Origin: Margaritispora aquatica
Lineage: Eukaryota; Ascomycota; Leotiomycetes; Helotiales; Discinellaceae
DNA length: 64,000 bases
Direction of reading: 5' to 3'
Assembly (NCBI GenBank): GCA_007644065.1
Contig: VJWN01000015.1
Location: 728,658-792,657 of the forward strand
In this document: positions 43,701 through 56,348 of the stretch, piece after piece
Layout of the letters: the number at the start of each line of letters is the position of its first letter
How positions within the stretch are numbered: position 1 is the first letter of the stretch
Position numbers and translations under genes: made by a program
The notes under the pieces: model-generated
Told to the model about the DNA's origin: nothing
What the model saw: the letters and a program-made list of their open reading frames with translations, nothing else
Database searches by the model: none

Positions 43701-45813
43701 ACACATGACTTTCGGGATTTCGTCCTAACGGGGAACGGGCTTGCAGATCCATACCGAATATCTGTAAAATGTAAACAAGTAAATCCTTTCTCTGTCCTCT
43801 CTCTCCATCTCCATCTCCCTCTCCTTCTCCCTTTCCCTCTCTCTCAATCTCACCCTCATCCCTGCCGTGTAACCATCCCATCCCATCTCATTCCCACCCC
43901 GTCCCATCATACTCATCCCATACTATTCTTCCCATCTCAACTCACCTCCAAGTAAGTAACACAAGACCACAACATGAGGAAACACAAAGATCTCCGTGCA
44001 ACCTTCTGTTCCACAGTCCTAATCCCAATCCACGCCTTAACCCACTTCAATCAAAGCTCAAGAAAAATCCATCTCTCCCCCTATCACCAATACCCCCCTC
44101 CTCCCTACCTATCTAATCTAGCAAGTTCCTCCCCGTTGTCGTGACACAGAAGCTGACTGACCGACAGACCGACCGACCGATCGATCTGCAGTCAATACCA
44201 ATACCAATGCAGATGCAGATGCAGATGCAGATCCTTCCTCTTCCTTTTCTCCTTCTTCCACTTCCACTTCCACTTGCACTTCTTTCCCATTCCTTCGCTT
44301 CCCCACAGCCTCCACAGCTCTCCACCTTTTGGCTTAAGGCACCTACAGTACCTACCTATCAGACAAAGGGCTGGAACGAAACAAAATACGGGAGAGGATA
44401 GGATAGGATAGGGTATGTTTCTGCCCTACCGCTCACCCGTCTCAATGACGACGTAGGAGGAGAGACATCTTCAGCTATCACACACACGCACGCACGCACG
44501 CGCACACAGACATATTATGTAGTGGCGGTGACGATGATGTCGATGGCGGTGATGGCGGTGATGGCGGTGATGGTGATGAAGATGAAGAAGATGGAGGAAG
44601 ATCAGAAATAGAAAGAGAAGAGAAGGGGAGGGAAGAGAAAAGAAGAACGATTTGAATTTAGATTTAGATTCGATGCAGATGCAGATGCAATGCAATGCAC
44701 CTTACCCTAACCGTTGCCGTTGCCGTTGCTGTTGCTGTCGATGTTGTGATATCGAAGTGTGCCAGGTTGTACAGATAAAGTATGTAGGTACATAGATGGA
44801 GAGAATGGATACCTCCCTGCCTCATGTCGAGTAACGTAGAGAGCTAGCCGGGACGAGACGCAACGAGACGGGATGGGCAAGGGGTAGAATAGGTAAAGTA
44901 GGTAAGCAGGTCTTCTACGTAGATGTGAAGGTGTGAGAGCATAAGGTGATAAAGTCAGTCAGTGAAATGAAGAGCCTCGTTTTCATTCATTTTATCTATC
45001 GCTTGCCACATCATTAATAATGGTAATAATAGTAGTAATAAGTAGTAGTAGTGGTACTCGTACCGTAATGATGATGATGATAATAATAACATATACATGC
45101 CCCAATCCCAACCGTAAACCCATCAATCATCATCCAGAATGATTGAGAGCGAGAAAGAGAGAGCTGGGGGGAAAAAAAGAAGCAGTCCACCACCACGACC
45201 AGTCCAATCCAAACACCAAGCAACCATCGCAAGGACAAAAAGCCAGCCACCCACCGTCCACATCCAATCCAAAGCCATCCATTCCATCCCATCTCCGCAA
45301 GAAAGAAAAAAAATGCATGCATGCGCAACAGAAAACCTCTCCAAGCCCAACCCAACCCAAGACATATTCCCAATGATCCGGTTTACTCTCCGTCTTGTCT
45401 TGTCTTGTCCCCGTACACCAACCATGAAGAAAAGAAGAAAAGAAAGAAAGAAAAAACCAACGATCCGCAGTACCCCGCTTTGTGGGAGTCAACTCTTTCT
45501 CTCTCTCTCGCTCTCTCGTCATCATTACACCAACGCCGAGCCAAATCCAGTTGAGCCTCCTGTCGTCCCGTCTTGTTCAACCAAGCATCCAAACATCCGT
45601 CCACCCATCCATAATCAAAAACGCCGGGAAATTTTTCGTAGGTGGAATGTAAAGTCCTGACCCCAACGCCTTGCTTGTCCGAGAAAAAAAAAAATCAAAT
45701 AATCAAAATGCATCTGTATCTGTAGCTGTGTGTGCTAGCCGATGGTTAAGGTAGTAATTTCCCATTCGATAGAACTTCAAATCGACCATTCGGCAGGTCC
45801 TCCATTCATCTGC
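40734..45813. other. Gene-poor convergent interval, 5.1 kb
   Basis: Lies between two 3' ends (HOP2 plus, PARG-like minus). No coding unit over 100 codons with protein-like composition. It holds a hairpin at 41451-41479, a CT-rich block (43780-43920), pyrimidine-rich DNA with (CAGATG)n near 44205-44232, CA/CG-rich repeats at 44481-44515, GATGGCGGT-type repeats at 44520-44580 and (CTTG/CTCT) blocks near 45395-45530. The stretch 43240-43560 looks like a CT-rich fungal 5' leader, so an unannotated transcript is possible. A minus-strand ORF at 45014-45525 and its plus-strand counterpart are low-complexity artefacts. Confidence 0.5.
41451..41479. other. Imperfect hairpin
   Basis: AGGAAACGCCTT, loop TGCG, then AAGGTGTTTTCCT: a 12-bp stem with one bulge and a G-T pair, in a gene-free stretch. 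Could fold in RNA; no function can be assigned. Confidence 0.45.
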
Positions 45814-47039
45814 TCAGTAAGAGGAAGTCGTCGATGTCGACACTGCAGGCGAGTAAGGGTGAAACGGTGTCTTGAACGCATCATGTATATTCGCCGGTTT
45901 GAACACCTGCCTAAAGACATCCAAATCGGCCGCAACAGAACTCTTCCCACTAGACGAGCCTTTGGATCTCGAACTCGAGGACGATGAGGACGACGACGGT
46001 CCTTCCGGCGCATCGAACGCGAACACGATGTCCTCGAAGTGCCCACGGAACTCTGGGTCGCGGAGCAAAGCGTCCCGCCACATCATCGCCACCTCCTCAG
46101 GTGGGTTCCGGAAGCCAGGACCCAGCCCAAACGTCCCGATGCACAGCTTCGTGTGCCCGTAGTACACGGCGATCCGGAGTGCGGTGCGGATCTTCTCGCG
46201 CATGAGCTCTTTCTCCTGCTTGAAGGAGTATTTCTTGCCTGAGCTGTCGAGTTTTGGTCGCTTTACCGGACATACTGAGATGATTGGGAGGGCTGTGTGG
46301 TATTAGTGATTGTGTCTTTCTGTGTTTGGTTTTGATGTCGGTGAATTGGCGACTCACCTTTCATTTCTGACCACTGCTCGTATCGTTCAGGACCATTGCG
46401 AAAAACGACTATTGATTGTTAGTAAGACAGTCTATGATAGTATAAGACCTGAAGAGAATACCTACCGACTTTTTCCGAGTAGATTCCTGCTTTCGTGGGT
46501 ATTGGGTAGTTTGTGTTTGAAGAGTTCCCGGCTGCAGGCGTTGTGAGAGTTGCATATAGATTACTCCTCCGACATAGACATTCCTCAGGCGACATCACAC
46601 CTTAAAATCGTAAGTATATGTATCCTCTGCAGAATCAGAATACACATACCAGCTTCCCAATCACCCCCAGGTCGCTTCTCGTTTGCCGGCATAATGACTG
46701 GAATGGCAATTGGAGCATTGGGTTCAACCCAATCGAGCGCCAGATCGACGGGATCTCGTTCGTAAAAGGCTAATTATAAAATGGGTAAGCTTTAGATATT
46801 CCAAAGAATTTGACATTTGCCCTCTGATTTGATTTGGATGATTGATCGTCATGGTTAAACTTACCAAATCGGCAATGTAACATATCCTTCGGGTCGGGAC
46901 TTTGAGCCGGGATGGTTTCCGAATAACACAAATAAGATGTCGCCGGCCATTGCGCATGACAAGTACTTCGAATGTATGGAATATATTTTTTCTTGGCCTC
47001 GGCCGCTATGTCTGAAGGTTTTGGTTTGGAGGGAGGCAT
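45814..47039 (-). CDS. Microbial-type PARG-like protein (TIGR02452/DUF2263), apparent frameshift
   Basis: Resembles macrodomain-type poly(ADP-ribose) glycohydrolases of the microbial PARG family. Exons 47039-46865, 46769-46650, 46601-46466, 46408-46358, 46292-45814, with GT-AG introns of 95, 48, 57 and 65 nt. Family blocks: PANEKRPGGDWEAGVMSPEE (substrate loop), CLCRRSN/LYATL (the RRS-x-LY box), VFRNGPERYE, then LPIISVCPVKRP and GHTKLCIGTFGLGPGFRNPP with EDIVFAFD. About 319 aa if repaired. In exon 3 the frame that reads ECLCRRSN continues into LYATL only if one T is ignored in AGTAATTCTATATG at about 46558-46563; the exon sum is 961 nt, not divisible by three. As written, the protein stops at or soon after the end of exon 3, losing the C-terminal block. 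C-terminal Ser-rich run present. Sequencing error, pseudogene or unusual splicing are all possible. Confidence 0.6.
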
Positions 47040-49688
47040 CTTGCGACGAGGAGGAACCGATTACTATTATGGTGGGGGTTGTGGTTGGAATAACTGTATT
47101 GTGTTCAGACCAGGAGGAGCAGCAACGTTTGTGTTGACCAGACGGGAAGAAGAGGAGAAGGAGAGGAATTGGCGAGAAGTTGTAATCCGAGGAGAAACTG
47201 AGCAAGAGGAGAAGGAGTAGGAGGAGCAGCAGGAGCAGGAGGGACGAGAACGAGGACGAGGACCAGGACGAGAGCGAACAGGATGGAGGAAAGCTGGAGT
47301 TCGTGGAGAAAGAGACATTCGATAGTTCAGAAGGTCAGAACCTTCATCCAGATACATGGACATGGGTCTGATTATATAGTTTTGAAAGTTGGATGGGCAA
47401 ATCGAGAATTTGATGGGCAGACAGACTTGGACGGGTTCGAAAAAGGACGGAAAAGGAACGGGCCACTGTATCGAATGCACAAGCACAAGCACAAGCACAT
47501 TCCTCAACGATGCGTGTGCGATGCAAAATAATATGGGCGATGGGTGATGGGTGATGGGTGATGGCCACTCTCGCACAGACAAATTAATGTAGACCCAAGT
47601 AGGCCCCCAGTTAGACCCAGTAAGTAGTAGGTCCGAACTGAGACCAGAAAAAGGACAAACAGACAGCCCAGTCCAGAGCCCCGGTTTTCGAACAAAAAAA
47701 AAGTACAATACAGTTTAATACGGTACGAGTAGTACATTACCGTACAATACAATACACTCGAGTAGGTACCTAAGGGAAATATAGTGTCTAGTCATAATGC
47801 GGTAATATTTGTATATTGTACTTACTGTATAGTCTAGAGTCTCTAGTCTCTCGTCTATACTCGGTAGATGCTTGTACAAACAAGATATATCTTTGGGGAG
47901 CTGATCCCGCCGGAAGCTTAATCCAAAGTTGACATTTGAGTACAAGGGCTGTTCGATTGTTCCATTTGTTCCCATCTCGCCCCAAGCAGTGACCGGCCCA
48001 GCTCCAGGTAATCGGCGACGAATTAATTAATTGTATTAATTGTAGGGGGTAACGATGGGAAAGATGAAAACAAATCCTTAGTACAAATTATGCACCGAAC
48101 CGGGTCCCAAGATCTATTGTGCCCCGCAGGGAAGTAGTACTCAGATTAGCGAAGACGATCCGTCAAACTTCGGGCATAGTTCAGGAGTTATGAGGAGCAC
48201 ACAGTCAGTACCATGTAACGAGGCTCGAGGGAGGGGACCTGAGCGCGCCGAATGCCCGAGAGCCCATACCTAATCATCATGGCGTAAGACCATCGCACAC
48301 GTCGTGGGGAGGGGTTTGAAACTTCAGATCAAAGCTCGAGCGGGCATTAGTTTACCAGCGTTGAAGAAAAGCGACGAGGTAGCGAGCGAGTGAGAGACAG
48401 AGAGCTAGCTACTTCCTGCGCGGCACACGAGTACGGAGCCGGAAAGCCTGATGATTATTGCGAGGGAGGTGTGAGGTGCGAGTGTGTGAGAGGGGCCAGA
48501 TGGGATTGGAAGTGGAGGCGGGCGGAAAAGAAAGTTCTTTGACGATTTCTAGTCTTCTACTTCGAACAGGGGGAATTTTTATTCCTGCTTGTCGCAAGGT
48601 TTGGATCGATGCTAGACAGAGTAGTACTTTAGGGAGATCAGTAGTAGTACGAGGAAAAGCAAGCGAGTGGGATGGGTTGGGATGGGATGGGATGGGAGAG
48701 GGAAGATTGAGTGAGGTGGCCTACCCAGCTCATGGCTAATGGATGAGGCGGCTATGAGAAATACAATTAATACTGGCATATAATCGATAATTGGTCACTC
48801 GAATGGGATCGGAGTCTTTCAAGATAGCAAAGAAAAGAACTAATCGGCGGCAAGGTCAGTCTGCTGAGCACATTTTGGCGGAGCGGTGCGGTGTAGTGCG
48901 TGATCGCTGCGAGCAAGAGAAAAAGAAAGGTGAGATGTGAACACACTTGGAGGTGAGAGGTGTGAGGTGTGAGGCGTCGGGGGCGTATGAAGGAACGAGG
49001 CGAGCTAGTGAAGGGAGGGATGAGGTGGGAAGAAAAGAGAAATGGTGGAAAGAAGATGTGGAGAATGGGAATATGTGGATATATGGATTGTGGATGTGTG
49101 GATGTGTGTGTGGATGTTGAATGTAAGCATGCATGCATGGGATATGTAAAGGTAAGGTAGGTGGTATAATATGTGGTTGCATAGTAGTAGCGAAGGAAAA
49201 TTGATAATGATAATAAGAATAAGAATAGTAATAATAAGAGGCGACATCATGTCATTGGTTTGAATCGTTTATTGGTGGTAAATAGGGAAAATGGTAAATG
49301 GTTCGAGTTATGCCATTGTGTCGTTATGAGATGTTGGTGGTGGAGGGTGGTGGTAATAGTGGTGGAGGAGGAGGAGGAGGAGGAGGGATGTCAATGTCTC
49401 TCGTCTCCCCCGCCCATGTGTGTCGGCGTCCGCCACTTTTTCTTGACTAGTTCACTCGCTTCTTAGATTCTTAGAGGGGTGAGAAAAAGGGCGAGAAATG
49501 GGTGGTGAGGAGTGATTTGAGTACCGGAGACGGGCTAAGAATTACTTTTGCACATCAAAAAGTAAACAAAAGCCAAGAAAAGACTGCCACTTTATCGAAT
49601 GAAAATTGATTAGTCGACTGTAGTATAGATATGGCACCATCACAAGAAACTCCACATTTGGGGAATGATTGAATTGAAATGTTGCAGC

Positions 49689-49733
49689 TCACATTTCCAT
49701 GATTCCATTTAATGTGCGAAAATGGAAATGTGA
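49689..49733. other. Perfect 12-bp inverted repeat
   Basis: TCACATTTCCAT (49689-49700) and ATGGAAATGTGA (49722-49733) are exact reverse complements separated by 21 nt. Possible RNA stem or paired binding site for a dimer; upstream of two divergent genes. Confidence 0.6.
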
Positions 49734-50690
49734 CAGACTTTGAGATTTGTGTTCTGTTCTATCTTGATCTGTCTAGGTATGGTCTAGAGTCTATAGTACT
49801 GTCAGTAAGCGGTTTACTACCTACCTACTTCGCCTCACACTACCTTAGGCCATGTTTGAAAAGCAAATCAAATCAAATCAAATGAATTGAAATTAGATCA
49901 AATAACTGAACTTGCTACTTATTACTTTTCTATTCTTGTCTCCTGCTCCTATTTCCTACTTCTATTTCCATTCGTATCCTTGCAGATATCCAGACCTAAG
50001 ATAAGGAGGGGTGAAGAACTACTGTAGGTAAAGAACTGGAGATCGAAAGCTGCATTGTACTGAATTGCATTGTCCTGTATTGAATTGTATTGCATTGTAC
50101 TTACTGCATATAGATTAATTCTCGCGAAACTAACTCGACTGAGGTAGATATTTGCCGAGTCTGAGATATAGACTAGAAACCACTTTAGAACATTGATTTG
50201 GAACTGTGAAACTGCAGGAGGTAAGGTAGACTAGACACTCTAGATATCGATGATGGAAATTGGAGGGATATCCAGGATATCCTGCATATGTACCTATCTA
50301 CCTATCTACCTAGATACCTAGATACCTAGGATGGAGGCTCAACTCTTCTTCACCTTACGCTTGGAGCTTGGACCGGTGAGCAGTGCAGCAACAGTGTGGC
50401 AACAGTGAGTAGCGAGCGTCTAGACACTCGGCTGTTCTCTATCAATTGTCATGCTTTTCCACGTTTCCACGTTTCCACGTTTCTCAGGTTGCAGGTTGCA
50501 GGTTGCAGATTTATCTTACCTGGAAGTTGTGGAGAGCTGGGACCTTTTTATTTTTTCTAGTGGTGTTGCGGCGTCGAATTTGCAAGATTTCAGGTGTGGT
50601 TAACAACGTTTGTATCCCTGAAATCCCTGAAATCAATCCCAGCCCAGCCCAGCGTGTGTCAGCCCAGTGCCAGCCTCACTTTGCCCCAGC

Positions 50691-50750
50691 CAGTCAGTAG
50701 TCAGCAGTCAGTAGTCAGCAGTCAGTAGTCAGCAGTCAGTAGTCAGTACA
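50691..50750. repeat. 14-bp minisatellite
   Basis: Unit CAGTCAGTAGTCAG repeated about four times, itself built from CAGT/AGTC pieces. Directly followed downstream by GAAC repeats (50788-50804) and CAGCC repeats (50805-50833). Confidence 0.75.
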
Positions 50751-51020
50751 GTAGTCACTACCTTACCTTACCACACCTCCATAGCCTGAACGAACGAACG
50801 AACGCAGCCCAGCCAGCCCAGCCAGCCCAGCCCCAACCTAGCCCAGTAGTCAAAACCTGGACGCGGCTCAAGCCGGACGGGCCTCTAGCGCATTTCGCAG
50901 TTCATCATCAATTTTCTGACGCAACTCCTTTCGAGACAGCTTCTGATAGCTCTCGAAATTTGTACAGCACAGCACAGCACAGCACAGCATAGCTCTGATA
51001 TCAACCACCACCCACCATCC

Positions 51021-51049
51021 CACCACCACCACCACCACCACCACCACCC
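51021..51049. repeat. (CCA)n trinucleotide repeat
   Basis: About nine CCA/ACC units in the 5' flank of the AsnRS gene; not in a coding frame that I accept. Confidence 0.8.
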
Positions 51050-51280
51050 ACAACCACATTCTCCATTCATTCATCTCATTCTGCAATCGGCTTTGTACCA
51101 CCGCATCCGCCACTGCCGCTAGACTGCGACCACCCCCTCGCTCGAAACTCGGGACGTATTGCTTGCCGTCTGCGTCTGCAGACACCAAAAGGGTGGAGAG
51201 TAACCCGCAGGAAGCATTGCAGAGGCAGAGGCAGAGGCAGAGCTCGCAGTGGGAGAAGTAAAGAAGAACGAACGCAAATC

Positions 51281-52912
51281 ATGGCCCATCCTCGTTTGTC
51301 GAAATCTGCGAAGAGGTTATTCTGGTCACAATCCAGGGCAATCCACGCTTCAGTCCAAAGCAAACCTACTGCATACAAGCCTTCAATTGCAAATCTCCTC
51401 GACAATGGACCAAAGGATCCTGAGAACGTGGTTGTCAATGGCTTCATTCGGTCGATCAGGAATCAAAAGCAGAGATCATTTGCATCTATCAGCGATGGAT
51501 CCAGTCTGGAACCTCTACAAGCCCTGCTAACTCCAGCGCAAGCCCAGAGGTCTGATCCCACCATTCACATTGCCACATGGTATACCTAGCCCTATATGCT
51601 GATTATCATATGGGGTAGCCTATCTACCGGTGCAGCTGTGTGTCTCACCGGCTCATGGAGACCTTCGCCAAATCCAAACGCACAAAGTCATGAGCTTCAC
51701 GTACACGGTGTGAATGTTATCGGTACATCCGATGCTGCCGTACGTAAACCTCTCTAGCCTCCAACACTTAGACGCTCACTGAACATATTTCAGACATTTC
51801 CGTTGCAGAAGAAATACCAAAGTCCCGAGTATCTCCGTACCATGCCACACATGCGATCGCGGAGCCCTTTCAACACGACCATGTTGCGATTTCGATCGGA
51901 AGCAATAGCAGCCGTCTCTAAGATGTTCATGGAGAATGGCTTCGTCCAGACCCACACACCCATAATCACCTCGTCTGATTGTGAAGGTGCTGGCGAAGCT
52001 TTCCATGTCGCGTCTTCGCACACTGGACCAATCAGTGAAGAAGACGACGGCTCTTTCTTCAAGTCTCCAAAGTACCTGACTGTCTCAGGTCAGCTGCATC
52101 TCGAGGCGCTGGCACAGTCTCTCGGCAGGGTTTGGACGTTATCTCCAACTTTCAGAGCAGAGAAAAGCGACACAGCGAGACATTTGAGTGAGTTCTATAT
52201 GCTAGAGGCAGAGATTACTTTCACCGACAGCATGCAAGACGTGATGGATGTGGTCAAGTCTACAGTTCAAGCAGTAACTCATAATATGGAGCCTGGATTA
52301 TCGCGAATCAGTGATGAATTGGGCTCCATTAATCAGAAAGAGTTTGAAAAACGCATCATAGGGACCTGGGCCGATTGGCCATGTATCACTTACACGGAAG
52401 CTATAAAAGTATTGCAAGGAAGCACTCACCAGTTCGAACATGAGCCACGATGGGGTGCTGGATTACAGGCTGAGCATGAGCGATACCTTGCGACTGAGAT
52501 TGGGGCGACCGAGGAGAAGTTGCGACCTGTCTTTGTAACACATTATCCAAAGGCTGTGAAGCCATTCTACATGCTCCCCTCCGCGTCAAACGATGGTAGC
52601 CGAGACACCGTGGATTGTTTCGATCTTCTGGTCCCCGAAACTTGTGAGATTGTAGGTGGTTCGATGCGTGAACACCGCCTCGAGCCACTTATCAAGTCCA
52701 TGCAAGAACACAAATTGATACCTCCAGGACCCAATCCCTCGGATAAGGAACTCGGAGGCCTCAAGTGGTACGTTGACTTGCGACGTTGGGGATCCGTACC
52801 TCATGGAGGTTTTGGTCTTGGATTTGACCGAATGTTGGGATATCTGGCCGGTGTGCCAAATATCAGGGAGGTAGTGACATTCCCACGATGGGTTGGTCGT
52901 TGTGACTGCTAA
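51281..52912 (+). CDS. SLM5: Mitochondrial asparaginyl-tRNA synthetase
   Basis: Class IIb aminoacyl-tRNA synthetase charging mitochondrial tRNA-Asn. Exons 51281-51549, 51619-51739, 51794-52912; introns 69 and 54 nt. Total 502 aa. Joins read LLTPAQAQS-LSTGAAVCLTGSW and GTSDAA-TFPLQKKYQSPEYL. N-terminus is basic and hydroxylated (MAHPRLSKSAKRLFWSQSRA), fitting a mitochondrial presequence. An OB-fold (VNGFIRSIRNQKQRSFASIS) precedes the catalytic core: FVQTHTPIITSSDCEGAGEAF, YLTVSGQLHLEALAQSLGRV, motif 2 FRAEKSDTARHLSEFYMLEA, and motif 3 GGFGLGFDRMLGYLAG. Lys-Ser in FRAEKS instead of the usual Asn-Ser is within family variation. Aspartyl-tRNA synthetase is the nearest alternative, but the motif 2 pattern and length favour AsnRS. 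Confidence 0.92.
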
Positions 52913-55900
52913 GGCCCTGTGTATCATCGAACACTGTATACTATAGCCACGGATATCATGATTCCCGACTTGGAAACCTCATCCTTGGTTTAGGAATATC
53001 ATATGCGTCATACAAGATCCAGCGAGCTCTATGCTGTGCAAGGTGACAGTTCTACAAACCTCTTCCCCGGTTCCAAGATCTTGGGGGCCACAGATAGTGT
53101 CCTCCATCGGCTGGATTGAACTTTGTGCTACTTACAGAAACACAAGGTTCTACGTGAGTAATGTGTATGGTCTCAAATTCAATCTGAAATCTTCCACTTC
53201 CATCTGCTGACTTATTTTGATATATTTGATCGTCTATAACATCTCGCCGGCCTTGGGAGCTGTGCCGACAGACAGTGCCCATCGTTGTACTGATGAAACC
53301 TCAACATCTCATTAACTCTACTATCTTTCGATAATCAATTGTTATTCAATGTATAGTCTTAAGAACGAAACAATTTATGGCGGATAAACCGGGTCACCTT
53401 AGACTCCTCACAAAGCGCCCAAATTGCGAGCACAAGTTTTTGGAATACTCAGTAGGTCGAAAGATGAAGGCACTAGAAAAGTGAATCGACTTCAACTTGG
53501 CTGAAGCAATCTCGGTTTTGCTACTGATAAACTGCGACGACCTAGGATGATTGCGAATCTACATTCCAGATCTCTACAAGAGGACCGAGGAGATGAACCT
53601 AAAAGGATTGGCACTTGCTAGCTGTTGCGCATAACTAATCTGTCTTGCCCAGGTATAAGAACAACCAATACCCATCCTTCACATTATGATGGTTTTCAGC
53701 TTAGGAGTCTGGGAAGTCTTGGAAAGCAATGCTGGATCCCAGTGCCGCGCGCAAACTTCAGGACAGTCGATCATGACTAAAAATCTCAATTATTGAACAA
53801 TAGTGCACAAGCAAAGTCAACATAGGTTTACCCGGCGCATAAGTATTGAGAGGATGAAGTGACAAAGGTACCTGGGCGTCTATTCGGCCTTCCAGATGAC
53901 CCAAAGATGATCCGCAAAGCATCTAAGGTACGGCCCGCAATGAGAATATGCACCTCTCTCTGAAGAAATGACCAGCGGAATGAGATTTGCAGGCTTCCGC
54001 AGCGATTACAGCCACACACCGGCGCCAATAATACGCTCTTATCTTTTGAACCAAGGTAGCATATCTCATGATCTCCTGCACTTTAGGGCACAATGGTCAG
54101 ATTCTATGTTACTAGCATCAAGCGAGCGGCTAGGATCATAAGCAGCGATGCAACCAAACTCTGCATCTTTCAGGTACGAACAATTATCTCCCGGCGTTAG
54201 TGCCTTCCGCGGAAGAGCAAGGCTCGTACCCAAGCGCATCATTGCATATCAATTCCTCAGCGAGAATGCGACCAAAGAAATGCTGCAACCTACCACTTTC
54301 TGAATTGTCAAGGAGGGTGGCAGGGGTAGGTGACAGGCCTTCTGCGGATAAATTGCGTTTGGCGGCTATACATGGTGACGATGGGCTATGCCCATGCATT
54401 CTTCCTTCTCACCTTCTGCGACATGGGTGAAAGATGATTTTCATCAAGGACAATTGGCTCCCAGCTTGGCTCTTTGTTCTCGTTTCTGTCGAGTTTGACC
54501 GAGATCGTATTGAGTATACTACGTTTAGCAATGCGACGTGGGCAGATTGCAGTAGATCAGACGAAATCTGTGGTACGACTGCGCATTGCGCACGACTTTA
54601 CTTCTTTTCCTTGCGAGTTTTCTTTGTCTTTGTCAACTATCTCCTCGAATCAATTTGCCTTTGCTCCATGTTCAAGGCTCCCAGTCTCACAACATTTTAT
54701 TCTCTCTACCTATTCCAATATGAATTTTGACCTTTCAATTTGCAATTGCACTTATGCTGCACAGTAGCGTTCATTCTTCCATAACAGGCACTGCGTTTCA
54801 TCTGATGTATCCCAGCAGCAGCAAAACTTTTTGAGCACGGCACTTTATGAATTACGATGCATACGTTCTGGCCCCTTGGCTTTCGATTCTACCTGAAAAG
54901 CCCCCCAAGAATCCCCCAAGCTTTGCGGTCCCTATGTGCATGTTGCACATACAGTTCAAAGGGCGTTCTTGAGTTTGTAAAGGTCTACTCGATAAGACCA
55001 TGAAACATATTCCTTGCAAAGGAGGAGGAAAAGTAGCCCCATCAAAATTTGCTGCTGGAGATCCATATTTGTGCCCCCCCCCAATCTTTTTCTGGGTCCG
55101 ATTCTCTGCTCCATGTCTGTTCTGACCGATCGATCTTCAGCCCCCAGAAACGGAAAGCATCCATAATGCATGTAACTGGGGACTTTATTTTTTTTCTTAC
55201 TCAATCCTCACATCACTTGCGAATCAGCATGGGCATGAAACTAGACAGTGCGGAGGAAGAAGGAAAACCTCTTCTCTCCGAAGACGGTCCTCTGTCGCAA
55301 AGAAGGGTCCAAACTGCACGATTGACAGCTGCAGCATCGGGCTGCACGCCATGATCATACAAGGCCGACAGGGCAATTCCAAACACGTCTGAGCACTCTG
55401 ACAAGGTGTCATGATCTGATCTCCAGCCTGTCGTGGCACGGAAGCACGCAAAACTCTTGTACACAGGAAACGAAAAACAAAATCTTATCATGGTACTCCT
55501 TACTCAATTTGAGCTGTTCTCGCAAGTACCCAGTAAATCACCTAGGTTTTTCTCCAGCTTTTGGGGTGGCTACAAACCCAGGCATGTCAGCTGGTGTGTG
55601 TCGCATCCGCATCTAACGCCATGGTATATGGTATGGGTATAAATGCGTATTACATGGGTGAAAAGGAACACTACGGCGCACGGGCAAAGTTCATACATGG
55701 ACCTAGTCATTGCGTTCAGGGGTGGCTCAGTTGTAAGCGAGTGGGTGGAAAGAAAATATTGAGTAAAGTCCTCAAGGGTTATTTATGATTGGAGGTTGCA
55801 TGTTGTTGATTGGTAGGCGCATTTCTGGCACTGTGTTCTTCCATTGCGCTATGTGATGCAATGCGGGTCTTTATTCCTTGTTTTTCTGGAATTCTTTGTT

Positions 55901-56285
55901 GTTCTCCAGCCTTGCAAGCGCGCATGTATTCTTGTACCCATCTCTGCCTTGTCTGAATTGAGATGTGCGTTGCAGATCGTCGCGCGTGATCGTTTCAGTG
56001 GACTGTGTAGAGTTGGACACCTTGCTTTTCCATTATCCGCAAGCGAGGTGGCGAGGTGCGAGGCGCGGTACTTGTCTATTGCATTCTTCAGCGGGAGGCA
56101 GTTTTGTTTGTTGACGAGGTCGCAGTATCGGCCGCTGGCTGCATCCCATACCTACATATGTTTCAAGTCCACAACGGTTCTTCTGTCCCTCTCAAAATGG
56201 TGTGTAGGCTACATGACATGCCTGTTCACTCGGCCCGTTTGTCTGTTTGGCGAGAGGTGGAGGCGCTTTTGTACCTGCGTGCTTA

Positions 56286-56347
<62 letters not shown>

Positions 56348-56348
56348 G
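56286..56348. repeat. (GCTT)n microsatellite
   Basis: About 15 uninterrupted copies of CTTG/GCTT. It keeps a plus frame open as alternating Leu-Ala-Cys, which explains the spurious ORF across it. Confidence 0.95.

Larger units (their letters stand above)
47040..51280. promoter_or_regulatory. Divergent gene-poor interval, 4.2 kb
   Basis: Between the starts of the PARG-like gene (minus) and the mitochondrial AsnRS (plus). Long minus ORF 47067-47708 is leader-type low-complexity sequence. Contains (GATGGGT)n at 47535-47565, purine-rich repeats near 47150-47265, (GGA)n at 49363-49387, a 12-bp inverted repeat at 49689-49733, short tandem repeats at 50457-50510, a 14-bp minisatellite at 50691-50750, (CCAGC)n at 50805-50833 and (CCA)n at 51021-51049. 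No gene supported. Confidence 0.5.

Noticed and set aside
45014..45660. Overlapping ORFs on both strands
   Set aside because: Both strands are open only because of simple-sequence composition; peptides are Lys/Pro-rich or Phe/Ser-rich with no motif.
47067..47708. 213-codon minus ORF upstream of the PARG-like gene
   Set aside because: Low-complexity Ser/Pro/Phe composition from pyrimidine-rich leader DNA; overlaps the PARG-like 5' region and shows no domain.
50691..50833. Possible CRISPR-like array
   Set aside because: Units are contiguous 14-bp and 5-bp tandem repeats without spacers, in a eukaryotic genome.
55722..55790. tRNA-like start GGGGTGGCTCAGTTGTAAGCG
   Set aside because: Resembles a D-arm, but there is no B-box GGTTCGANTCC at the right distance and no cloverleaf can be drawn.
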